Source: Planctomycetota bacterium
Lineage (GTDB): Bacteria > Planctomycetota > Planctomycetia > Pirellulales > Thermoguttaceae
Direction: 5' to 3'
Length of the DNA stretch: 5,497 bases
NCBI GenBank assembly: GCA_023397045.1
Contig: JAEWUR010000307.1
Coordinates: forward strand, 1-5,497
Of this stretch, positions 1-5,495 are shown piece by piece (position 1 is the first letter of the stretch; every line of letters begins with the position of its first letter). The notes beneath the pieces are model-generated. The model searched no databases and had not been told where the DNA came from. It worked only from the letters and a program-made list of their open reading frames with translations. Position numbers and translations under genes: made by a program.

Positions 1-455
1 GGCTGAGCCAGTCGCGCGGGTCGTTGCCCAACGGGCCGATCACGGTGATGATCCACATGGCCAGCGTTTGGGTTCCGTTTACGAACGAGTCGAAGGAAGC
101 GGTCGCCTCGTATCCCGAGATTCAGAAGGAACTGCGCCTGGCCCTGCAAACGGTCGGGCGCAAGCTGGGCATGTTTTTGCGTCGCCGTTTGCGGGTGCGC
201 CATGAAGGCGAGCGTCGCAATATGTTTCTGCGTTACATCGGCGAAGTGGCGACGGCCGTCAGCCGGGTCAACGGCACAGACCGCAAGAAGCTGTACGACC
301 AACTCATGGAAGTGGCCAGGAAACGGACGGCCGAGGCCGATGTCGAACTCGACGATCGCGGCAAACCGATCGAGGCCGAGGCGGAAGATTACGGCGATAA
401 CGTCATCATCGTCTCGGCCGAGCCGCCGGAGGAAGAGGCGAGGGCTTCGGCGTGA
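1..455 (+). CDS. top6B: DNA topoisomerase VI subunit B, C-terminal part (5' end outside window)
   Basis: This is the ATPase subunit of the type IIB topoisomerase VI, which acts with subunit A to pass one DNA duplex through another. The frame is open from base 3 with no start in view, and it ends in TGA at 453-455, so about 150 C-terminal residues are present. The segment reading IHMASVWVPFTNESKEAVA, then YPEI and a basic helix rich in Arg/Lys (GRKLGMFLRRRLRVR), matches my memory of the end of the Top6B transducer domain. The GHKL ATP-binding domain and the switch lysine lie upstream and cannot be checked. The last 35 residues or so are acidic (EAEAEDYGDN, EPPEEEA), a probably disordered tail. 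The partner subunit top6A follows on the same strand, but only after a 712-bp interruption. The TTG at 24 is an internal codon, not the start. Identification is firm; full length is unknown. Confidence 0.92.
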   Translation, partial: LSQSRGSLPNGPITVMIHMASVWVPFTNESKEAVASYPEIQKELRLALQTVGRKLGMFLRRRLRVRHEGERRNMFLRYIGEVATAVSRVNGTDRKKLYDQLMEVARKRTAEADVELDDRGKPIEAEAEDYGDNVIIVSAEPPEEEARASA

Positions 456-460
456 AAGCG

Positions 461-472
461 GTTGTCGACAAC
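461..472. other. Perfect 12-bp palindrome just after the top6B stop
   Basis: GTTGTCGACAAC is its own reverse complement and lies five bases after the top6B stop codon. It could be a dyad operator-like site or chance. No second copy was seen elsewhere in the window. Confidence 0.4.
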
Positions 473-541
473 TGAATCCAGATGCTCCAACAAAATCGTC
501 ACAACGAAGGGATCGCAACGATAAGGGCTCAAGAAAAGCAC

Positions 542-568
542 AAGGCCCCGGGGTTTCCAGGGCCTTTT
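542..568 (+). terminator. Rho-independent-type terminator after top6B
   Basis: AAGGCCC (542-548) pairs perfectly with GGGCCTT (560-566) around an 11-nt loop. The run TTTT at 565-568 overlaps the end of the stem. It lies about 87 bp after the top6B stop and before the convergent toxin gene, the expected place for a terminator. The T tract is short and is followed by GATC, so efficiency may be modest. On the minus strand the trailing sequence is less T-rich, so I call it mainly for plus-strand transcription. Confidence 0.6.
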
Positions 569-585
569 GATCAAGGCAACGGCCA

Positions 586-650
586 GCTTGCAATCGCTTC
601 GCCGCTGCCTGCTGTGCTGTTAAGCACAGTCTTGCAAGCCCCCGAAGGGG
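586..650. other. Nested hairpin region in the top6B/toxin spacer
   Basis: Three structures lie in 65 bases. The outer stem GCTTGCAA (586-593) pairs with TTGCAAGC (632-639). Inside it, CTGTGCT (612-618) pairs with AGCACAG (623-629) over a GTTA tetraloop. Next to it, on the minus strand, CCCC-TTCG-GGGG (650-639) is a stem with a UUCG loop, a very stable RNA tetraloop type; it shares base 639 with the outer stem. On the minus strand this is the 3' region of the toxin transcript, so it may end or stabilise that RNA. No T run follows on that strand. No gene is supported in the rest of 456-684. Confidence 0.5.
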
Positions 651-684
651 AACGAATGAATTATCGCCTAATCGCACGGGAGAA

Positions 685-1092
685 TCAAGTCGGATTTAGC
701 CCGAGGCCATGTAACACGGCCTCTCGAATTGCCGCAAGGTCTTCCGGGCAAACAGTATGCGACACGTACATGCGTTTCCCGGTTGTCGGATGTTTTCCTA
801 CGCAAACTCGGTCCAAACGCCAAAACGCGACGGTGGCCACCATGTCGCACTTGGCCCAGTGCCGTGTGCAACGCAACGATGTCGGCAGCGACGAATCTCG
901 TAATTCGTGGTGCCATTTTTCGATCGGATTTGGCTCTGTCGTTGAAAGCGGGACAATGGTAACTAATTGTTGACGACTCTTGGAGATGACCACCACCGGG
1001 CGTTTTTTTACCATCTCGGGCGGCCGAAAGCCTGTGTTGAAGTCGCAGATCAGAACGTGGCCGGGTTTGGGGTGGAAGTTGATCGAGAGCAT
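685..1092 (-). CDS. PemK/MazF-family toxin (putative endoribonuclease), no antitoxin seen
   Basis: A 135-residue protein with the PemK/MazF fold signature. An N-terminal strand HPKPGHVLICDF (7-18) leads to EMVKKRPVVVIS (26-37), the conserved Arg-Pro loop strand. IVPLSTTEP (46-54) occupies the Ser/Thr position that lies in the active site of MazF, and KCDMVATVAFWRLDRV (81-96) matches the C-terminal conserved block. Members typically cleave mRNA or tRNA and are held inactive by an antitoxin encoded next door. None is visible here: the 75 bp upstream lead straight into divergent top6A, and downstream is non-coding structured DNA. I chose ATG 1092 because HPKPG follows it closely, as in relatives I remember, and a possible promoter ends just upstream. 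An in-frame ATG at 1110 would add six residues. Neither has a clear Shine-Dalgarno. Codons such as TTA, ACA and GTA seem commoner than in the flanking genes. Family is confident; activity is inferred. Confidence 0.85.
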   Translation of the reverse strand: MLSINFHPKPGHVLICDFNTGFRPPEMVKKRPVVVISKSRQQLVTIVPLSTTEPNPIEKWHHELRDSSLPTSLRCTRHWAKCDMVATVAFWRLDRVCVGKHPTTGKRMYVSHTVCPEDLAAIREAVLHGLGLNPT

Positions 1093-1101
1093 AGTGAAGG
1101 C

Positions 1102-1129
1102 AATATACATTAAACGCCACTACATCGCA
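1102..1129 (-). promoter_or_regulatory. Candidate promoter for the toxin gene
   Basis: On the minus strand, TTGCGA (1129-1124) and TATATT (1107-1102) are separated by 16 bp, matching the sigma-70 boxes at 4/6 and 5/6 positions. Transcription would begin only about 3-5 nt before ATG 1092, giving a nearly leaderless mRNA and making the ATG at 1110 unusable. This is a pattern match only, inside the short toxin/top6A spacer. Confidence 0.3.
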
Positions 1130-1167
1130 ATCATTGAACATCACTTGATATTGGAACAACAGACTTC

Positions 1168-2277
1168 ATGGCAACTAAACTGAACTCCCGTGACACGAAG
1201 ACGATCAAACGCCTGCAAGAGTTGGCCGACGGCGTGGTTGAACTGGCCGGCAAGAAGCGCGATCCATTCGTCGACGTGCCGACAAGGTCGCTGTCGAATG
1301 TGAAGTATAACAAGGCCCGGCGGTTTATCGAGATGGGCAAGAACACGAACCGGCGGCAATTGTTCAACCTGTCGCAGGCGAAGACCTACATGCAGACGAT
1401 GCTGGTGGCCAGCGGCGTGACGCAACTGCTCGAACAGGGAAAGACGACCAGCATCCGCGGTCTCTACTACCTGTTGAAGCACACGATCGAGGGCACCAAG
1501 GAAGAGACGTTCGCCGACCAGGGCGAATGCGATCCGGTGATCGAGGACTGCGAAGTGCTGTTGAACAGCCTTCGCGAGGAGCTGCATCTGTACGCCCAAA
1601 AACGCGGCGAGATGGTCGGCGAGATCGTTTTGAACGATTCGGGCGACGAGATCGATTGCTCGCGGATGGGCTCCGGCGGCTACGGCATTCCGTCGATCGT
1701 CGAGCCGTCGGTGATCGACTTCAAACGTTGCAACGCGAAGTTCATCCTGCATGTCGAAAAAGACACGGTCTGGCAGCGGTTCAACGAGGACAAATTTTGG
1801 CGCAAGCACAAGTGCATTTTGACGCATGGCAGCGGTCAGCCGCCGCGCGGCGTGCGCCGAATGTTGCACCGGTTGCACGACGAGCTGAAACTGCCGATCT
1901 ACTGCCTCTTAGATAACGATCCGTGGGGATACTACATCTATAGCGTGATCAAGCAGGGGTCGATCAATCTGGCCTACGAGTCGCAGCGGATGGCGATTCC
2001 CGACGCGAAATTCATCGGGCTGCGATCGAAGGATTTTGAAGAGTGCAAGCTATCGGACAGCGTGAAAATCTCGCTGTCCGACACCGACCGCAAACGGGCG
2101 AAGCAGATTGCCAGCTATCCGTGGTTCGCCCAAAAGAAGGACTGGCAGAAAGAGATCAAGCGGCTTCTGGACAACGGGTTCAAGCTGGAAGTCGAAGCGT
2201 TGATCAGCAAGGACATCAGCTACGTGACGGAACATTACACGCCGGAGCGGTTGAAGGCGAAGGATTGGCTCGATTGA
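1168..2277 (+). CDS. top6A: DNA topoisomerase VI subunit A (Spo11-related DNA-cleaving subunit)
   Basis: This is the catalytic subunit of type IIB topoisomerase VI. It breaks both DNA strands through a tyrosine-DNA link while Top6B supplies ATP-driven gating. The protein is 369 residues, normal for the family. The winged-helix/CAP-like region contains TTSIRGLYYLLKH (93-105), whose second Tyr (Y101) aligns with the catalytic tyrosine of Spo11/Top6A. The Toprim domain shows its acidic residues: Glu197 in ILHVEKD, and Asp249/Asp251 in CLLDNDPWGYYIYSVIKQGS (246-265). QPPRGVRRMLHRL (224-236) matches the conserved Toprim arginine-rich stretch. All expected catalytic residues are present, so the enzyme is probably active. 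A Gly (G98) sits after the motif Arg, where I remember Asp or Glu in many relatives. ATG 1168 is the first good start; only a weak, distant GGAA precedes it. It is divergent from the toxin and separated from top6B, so it probably needs its own promoter. Confidence 0.96.
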   Translation: MATKLNSRDTKTIKRLQELADGVVELAGKKRDPFVDVPTRSLSNVKYNKARRFIEMGKNTNRRQLFNLSQAKTYMQTMLVASGVTQLLEQGKTTSIRGLYYLLKHTIEGTKEETFADQGECDPVIEDCEVLLNSLREELHLYAQKRGEMVGEIVLNDSGDEIDCSRMGSGGYGIPSIVEPSVIDFKRCNAKFILHVEKDTVWQRFNEDKFWRKHKCILTHGSGQPPRGVRRMLHRLHDELKLPIYCLLDNDPWGYYIYSVIKQGSINLAYESQRMAIPDAKFIGLRSKDFEECKLSDSVKISLSDTDRKRAKQIASYPWFAQKKDWQKEIKRLLDNGFKLEVEALISKDISYVTEHYTPERLKAKDWLD

Positions 2278-2325
2278 CGCTTTGCTCGCGCGAACGACAT
2301 CGTACCGACGGTTAAGCGGGGCCGC

Positions 2326-2428
2326 GTGTGCCACTGGCTCTACCAGTGCTGAACTGCGGTCGAATCCGGGCACTGGCAGAGCCAGTGGCACACACAGGAT
2401 CTGGCAGAGCCAGTGGCACACACAGGAT
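2326..2428. repeat. REP-like palindromic repeat cluster (three units)
   Basis: The palindromic core CACTGGCAGAGCCAGTG (7-bp stem, AGA loop) occurs at 2371-2387. A near copy is at 2399-2415, and an inverted copy with one change is at 2332-2348. The left arm (2326-2349) and right arm (2370-2393) form a 24-bp inverted repeat with a single mismatch around a 20-nt loop. A 28-bp unit is also repeated exactly in tandem (2373-2400 and 2401-2428). The cluster fills the spacer between two convergent genes, the usual place for REP/BIME elements, and its hairpins could stop or protect both transcripts. From memory, similar GCCACTGGC-type palindromes are dispersed in planctomycete genomes; one window cannot show this. 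No transposase is adjacent. Confidence 0.8.
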
Positions 2429-2455
2429 AATGTCACATCGGCGCGACGTACTACA

Positions 2456-3316
2456 CTAGTTCTTCAAATCGTTCGCTCGGGGCGTGACTTGTTCCATGTT
2501 CGGGGTCACGTCGGCGTCGACGTTGCCGAGGGCCCAATCGATGCCGCCGAGAAGCACTTGGCGGAAGGTCGGGTTCGTCCAAATCTCGTCGTGGCCCATC
2601 GAGGTGTAGAAGACGCGGCCGTTGCCTTGCATTCTCGCCCAGGTGGCGGGATACGACGGCCGTTGGTAGACGTCGCCCGTCATGCCGGCGGTCTCTTGGA
2701 CCAGGATCACGTGCAGATCTTTCGGGAACTTCTGCTGCGAGTACCATTCGTCATGGATGGAGAACTCATTGCCGAGGCCCGTCATGCCGGGGAACTTCGG
2801 ATCGACGATTTTCATCGTCGCGTTTTGCTGGGCGCCGTGCGTGAGAAACTCGCCGCCGAGCATTGCGATGTACGGATCGATGCCGTCGCTGCGGAAGGAG
2901 TCGGTCGCGGCGTGAATGCCCACAAAACCCTTACCGTCCTCGATCGCATTCAAGAATCGCTTCTTCCCTTCGGGCGACATGGGTCCGTCGGGCTGCGGAT
3001 TGCTGCACTCGCCGGTCAGATCGCCGGAGGTGTAGAAGATGAATGCGTCATATTGGTCGAGGTCGCCGTCAAAGATCGCGCCGTCCTTGGTGCAGACGAC
3101 GTCGAAACCGTTTTCGGCGCCCCATTGGGTCAGGTGTTTTTCGGCCGGGCTCAACTCGTTGCCCTGTCGGATGACCGGCGGGTGTTCGTAACCGGCGCTT
3201 CGGGTGAAGACGAGCACTTTCTTCTTCGCCTCGGCGGCGGCAACGTCATTTTGAACACAGGCCGACAGTCCGACGGACGCGGCGATAATGGCCAGAAGCA
3301 TTCCGGGGCGTTTCAT
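2456..3316 (-). CDS. ThuA-domain lipoprotein
   Basis: A 286-residue exported protein. Residues 1-20 form a lipoprotein signal: MKRP, a hydrophobic stretch, then LSAC with Cys20 as the lipidation site, so the mature protein is probably membrane-anchored outside the cytoplasm. The rest is a ThuA (trehalose utilisation-like, class I glutamine amidotransferase-like) domain: strand KKVLVFTRSAGYEH (32-45), YDAFIFYTSGDLT (89-101), GKGFVGIHAATDSF (128-141), SIHDEWY (186-192) and a closing block with GRVFYTSMGHDEIWTNP (233-249) and GGIDWALG (257-264). In planctomycetes such proteins are numerous and often linked to carbohydrate breakdown, but substrate and reaction are not established, and no sugar gene is nearby. 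ATG 3316 is supported by GGAG at 3328-3325, 8 nt upstream. It is divergent from the LRR gene and convergent with top6A. Domain assignment is confident; function is not. Confidence 0.92.
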   Translation of the reverse strand: MKRPGMLLAIIAASVGLSACVQNDVAAAEAKKKVLVFTRSAGYEHPPVIRQGNELSPAEKHLTQWGAENGFDVVCTKDGAIFDGDLDQYDAFIFYTSGDLTGECSNPQPDGPMSPEGKKRFLNAIEDGKGFVGIHAATDSFRSDGIDPYIAMLGGEFLTHGAQQNATMKIVDPKFPGMTGLGNEFSIHDEWYSQQKFPKDLHVILVQETAGMTGDVYQRPSYPATWARMQGNGRVFYTSMGHDEIWTNPTFRQVLLGGIDWALGNVDADVTPNMEQVTPRANDLKN

Positions 3317-3324
3317 GCGAGAAT

Positions 3325-3328
3325 CTCC
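3325..3328 (-). promoter_or_regulatory. Shine-Dalgarno of the ThuA lipoprotein gene
   Basis: GGAG on the minus strand lies 8 nt before ATG 3316. It fixes the start that yields a complete lipoprotein signal peptide. Confidence 0.75.
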
Positions 3329-3374
3329 AATAAATACCGGTGAGGTCTGATAGGTGGGAAAACGCAGTTGATTT

Positions 3375-3382
3375 ATTATAAT
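3375..3382. promoter_or_regulatory. Overlapping -10-like boxes in the divergent spacer
   Basis: ATTATAAT gives a perfect TATAAT on both strands: plus 3377-3382 and minus 3380-3375. This is the most AT-rich point of the 128-bp spacer between the ThuA and LRR genes. Use of either would give leaders of roughly 50 nt for each gene. No convincing -35 box stands 16-18 bp upstream on either strand, so a classical housekeeping promoter is uncertain. If both were used, the two polymerases would compete for the same DNA. Confidence 0.35.
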
Positions 3383-3431
3383 GGATTCATCGGCTCAAGG
3401 AAATAAGGGGTTTCGCCCTGTCGATTTTTCG

Positions 3432-3436
3432 GGAGG
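3432..3436 (+). promoter_or_regulatory. Shine-Dalgarno of the LRR gene (decides the start)
   Basis: GGAGG lies 8 nt before ATG 3445, ideal spacing. It argues against the in-frame GTG at 3436, which overlaps it, and against ATG 3451, which is 14 nt away. Confidence 0.8.
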
Positions 3437-3444
3437 TGTTTGTT

Positions 3445-4380
3445 ATGTTGATGCGTTTTTTCACGGCAGCGAGCTATTTGCTCGCCGTTTCTGTCTTTGG
3501 ACTCTCCGGGGTCAGTTTGGCGGATGAGACAGATCAGACGATATCACGCGATGCAGTCCAGGGGACCGCGGCGCTCGAACAGATTGGCGCGGCGGTGAAA
3601 CGCGACGGGCATGGCGACGTCGTGGCCATTGATTTTTCGCGTGCCCAGCCCGGCGAATTCGATTTCGCGCGATTGACGGCCTTCCCAGGGTTGCGGAGCC
3701 TCAAGTTGTCGAATTGGCCGATCGCCGATGCCGATGTGCGAGCGTTTTTAGGCTTGGCTGATCTTCGGTCGCTCGGTTTGGACGGGACGAAGATCACCGA
3801 TGCCGGGTTGGACGGTCTTGAGAAGTTGCCATTGCTCGAAGAAGTGCTTCTGGCCAACACCGCCGTCGGCGACGCGGGCATCGAACAGCTTGTTCCACTG
3901 AAAAAGTTGAAAAGACTGCGGCTTTCCGGCACGCAGATCACTGACGCCGGGACCGAGACGCTGGCCACGATGAAAAACCTCCGCGACATCGATCTGAGCA
4001 AGACCAACGTCGGCGACGTGGGCTTGAAGGCCCTGTCGACGTTGCCGAGATTGGCGAAGTTGAATCTTTGGACGACGCGGATCACCGATTCCGGTTTGGC
4101 CAACATACGCGGGATGGCCGAACTGACATGGCTGAATCTCGACAACACCGCGATCACCGATGCGGGCCTTGCCGACCTCGAACCACTCGACGGTTTGGAG
4201 TTTCTTCACCTCGGGCGGACCGGCATTACCGACGCCGGATTGAAACACCTGGCCGGGATGAATCGGCTGAAGACGCTGCATGTGACGCACACTGCCGTGA
4301 CGGCCAAGGGCGTTCAAAAATTACACGGGCAACTGCCGGAGTGCGATATCAAGAGCGATTTGGCGACAACTCATCCTTGA
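3445..4380 (+). CDS. Secreted leucine-rich-repeat protein, nine 24-residue repeats
   Basis: A 311-residue protein. Residues 1-26 form a Sec signal peptide (MLMRFF, hydrophobic core, cleavage likely after VSLA before DETDQ), so it acts outside the cytoplasm. After a 55-residue lead-in, the leucine-rich repeats begin at residues 83, 107, 131, 155, 179, 203, 227, 251 and 275, exactly 24 apart without any insertion. The core pattern is LxxLxLxxTxITDAGLxxL, for example LTWLNLDNTAITDAGL (227-242). The first repeat is degenerate. The end, LHGQLPECDI (293-302), resembles the C-terminal cap seen in related planctomycete LRR proteins as I remember them. There is no second membrane segment, sortase motif or enzyme domain, so it is probably a free binding protein with unknown ligand. 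It ends 25 bp before the convergent anti-sigma-like gene. Confidence 0.92.
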   Translation: MLMRFFTAASYLLAVSVFGLSGVSLADETDQTISRDAVQGTAALEQIGAAVKRDGHGDVVAIDFSRAQPGEFDFARLTAFPGLRSLKLSNWPIADADVRAFLGLADLRSLGLDGTKITDAGLDGLEKLPLLEEVLLANTAVGDAGIEQLVPLKKLKRLRLSGTQITDAGTETLATMKNLRDIDLSKTNVGDVGLKALSTLPRLAKLNLWTTRITDSGLANIRGMAELTWLNLDNTAITDAGLADLEPLDGLEFLHLGRTGITDAGLKHLAGMNRLKTLHVTHTAVTAKGVQKLHGQLPECDIKSDLATTHP

Positions 4381-4405
4381 TCGGGCGAGAGCTAGACGCG
4401 TTGGG

Positions 4406-4819
4406 CTATTTTTTCTTCGCCTTTAGATAGCCGGCTGAGGACTGGAAATACTTCCGGCGGCGGGTTTGGGTCGTTTGATCCGTTTCGACCTGCTGTGCTT
4501 CGAGATCGGCCAGATTGGCTTGGCAGAATCGGCAGCCAGCCACGCGGACGTGGAACTGGATGTAGCCGGCCAGCGCCTCGGGCAAGGCTCCCAGCAGGAA
4601 GCTGCCTAACTGCTCGCGCGTCGGGCAACTGAGTCGATGCCGCCGCCAGATCTCGCCGAGCGAATGGACGCCCGAGCTGCGTCGCTGGTGGATTGCCGCC
4701 AACTCGGCGGCCAGACGCGAGTCGTGGCGCAGAGACTTTTCGATCGCCGCCATCTCTTCCGGCGGCAGCGATTCGTCGAGATACGCTTCGAGATCGGAAT
4801 TGCTGAAACTTTTCATCAT
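4406..4819 (-). CDS. Putative soluble zinc-binding anti-sigma-like protein
   Basis: A 137-residue protein encoded 8 nt after the sigma factor stop, so probably translated with it from one mRNA. Residues 9-40 (DLEAYLDESLPPEEMAAIEK onward) resemble the N-terminal helix pair of zf-HC2 anti-sigma domains but lack Cys. Residues 65-107 look like a second such unit: CPTREQLGSFLLGAL, then FHVRVAGCRFCQANLADLE with H90, C96 and C99 (H-x5-C-x2-C), close to the ZAS zinc motif, which has H-x3-C-x2-C. The C-terminal tail is polar and ends in KAKKK. No membrane segment is visible, so a transmembrane stress sensor is unlikely; a cytoplasmic regulator of the neighbouring sigma factor is the natural guess. The start is ATG 4819, or the adjacent ATG 4816; neither has a Shine-Dalgarno. 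Upstream codons to 5143 stay open only as a shadow of the sigma gene. Role is inferred from position and motif. Confidence 0.75.
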   Translation of the reverse strand: MMKSFSNSDLEAYLDESLPPEEMAAIEKSLRHDSRLAAELAAIHQRRSSGVHSLGEIWRRHRLSCPTREQLGSFLLGALPEALAGYIQFHVRVAGCRFCQANLADLEAQQVETDQTTQTRRRKYFQSSAGYLKAKKK

Positions 4820-4827
4820 GGCGACGG

Positions 4828-5454
4828 TCAGTGTGAAAGTTCCGGGAAGACCTCTTCGGACAAATCTTGCGAACGGACTTCGGAGCGGATTTTGGCGATG
4901 AACTCGAACTTGTAATTCGCGACGGTTTGTTCCGAGATTTTCAGGTGCGTGGCGACGTCCTTGTTGGCCCAACTGCGAACGAACAGCAACTCGATGCACT
5001 CGAGCCGTTCCCATTGACCCTGGCGGCGGATGTGTTCGATCTGCCGGCCGAGCGCTTCGACCAGCGCGGTCTCTTCGAGGTGGCGGCGCTCGTCGCTGCG
5101 CGCGATGCTGCTGGCAGGCCGGGCGTTGCCGACCGGTTCCCAATCGCTCGCGTCGCTGCGTCCGGACACCATCGGCAGTGTCGGCCGACGGCCTTCACGG
5201 CGCAGATGGTCGATCAACTTATGGGCTGCTATGGAAAACAAAAAGCCCTCGATCGGCCGACGACCGTCGAAGTTTGGCAAGCTCGTCAGGAATCCGATGA
5301 ACGTCTCTTGGACCAGGTCTTCCGCGGTGGATCGATCGTGCGTGCGGCTGCCGACGTAGGCCAGCAGCCGGCCTTCGTAGCGATCGATCAATTCGCTCCA
5401 GGCGTCGGAGTCGCCATCGCGAATTCGGCGGATTAGGAGTGCGTCGGTTTCCAT
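4828..5454 (-). CDS. ECF-type RNA polymerase sigma factor
   Basis: A 208-residue sigma-70 family protein with only regions 2 and 4, as in extracytoplasmic-function sigma factors; it directs RNA polymerase to a small set of promoters. Region 2 spans about 15-91: AWSELIDRYEGRLLAYV, then TAEDLVQETFIGFL (43-56), which matches the core-binding helix, and FLFSIAAHKLIDHLRREGRR (71-90), the -10 recognition helices. A linker with low conservation follows (92-125). Region 4 spans about 135-192, with a helix-turn-helix in WANKDVATHLKISEQTVANY (162-181). The region 4 sequence differs from the common SYEEIA-type, which suggests a planctomycete-specific ECF group. ATG 5454 is the first residue of a typical METDALLIRRIRDGD start; no Shine-Dalgarno is visible. 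It heads an operon with the Cys/His protein downstream. The target promoters are unknown. Confidence 0.95.
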   Translation of the reverse strand: METDALLIRRIRDGDSDAWSELIDRYEGRLLAYVGSRTHDRSTAEDLVQETFIGFLTSLPNFDGRRPIEGFLFSIAAHKLIDHLRREGRRPTLPMVSGRSDASDWEPVGNARPASSIARSDERRHLEETALVEALGRQIEHIRRQGQWERLECIELLFVRSWANKDVATHLKISEQTVANYKFEFIAKIRSEVRSQDLSEEVFPELSH

Positions 5455-5460
5455 GGAAAC

Positions 5461-5495
5461 GGGGACTAGAGACTGGGGGTTAGGGACTGGGGATT
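5461..5495. repeat. G-rich degenerate tandem repeat upstream of the sigma gene
   Basis: A 14-bp unit is repeated at 5468-5481 and 5482-5495 with 12 of 14 bases identical. A half unit (GGGGACT) precedes it at 5461-5467. It begins 7 bp before the sigma start codon and continues toward the window edge, so its full size is unknown. On the minus strand it would form a C-rich leader or promoter region of the operon. Confidence 0.6.

Noticed and set aside
389..574. Small minus-strand frame as a possible antitoxin downstream of the toxin
   Set aside because: It would start at a TTG without a Shine-Dalgarno, overlaps both the terminator and the top6B 3' end, and does not resemble an antitoxin.
482..973. 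Open plus-strand frame of 163 codons through the toxin region
   Set aside because: It overlaps the terminator and the antisense of the PemK/MazF gene, and its sequence shows no recognisable domain.
1141..1878. Long minus-strand frame antisense to top6A
   Set aside because: Its composition (His, Arg, Leu, Gln rich) is typical of a shadow frame, and top6A on the other strand is certain.
2373..2428. CRISPR array suggested by the 28-bp direct repeats
   Set aside because: The two copies are directly adjacent with no spacer, and no cas gene is present.
2282..3343. 353-codon plus-strand frame across the ThuA gene
   Set aside because: It runs through the REP-like repeats and is antisense to a clear lipoprotein with its own Shine-Dalgarno.
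4404..4432. GGCTAT/ATAGCC hairpin as a terminator for the LRR gene
   Set aside because: The 6-bp stem has a 17-nt loop that holds the T run instead of following it, and it lies inside the end of the convergent gene.
4820..5143. N-terminal extension of the anti-sigma-like gene into the sigma gene
   Set aside because: The added residues are an Arg/Pro-rich out-of-frame reading of the sigma factor. Recognisable sequence begins at the ATG pair 4819/4816.
4867..5436. 189-codon plus-strand frame opposite the sigma factor
   Set aside because: It is antisense to an unambiguous ECF sigma factor and has no matching domain.
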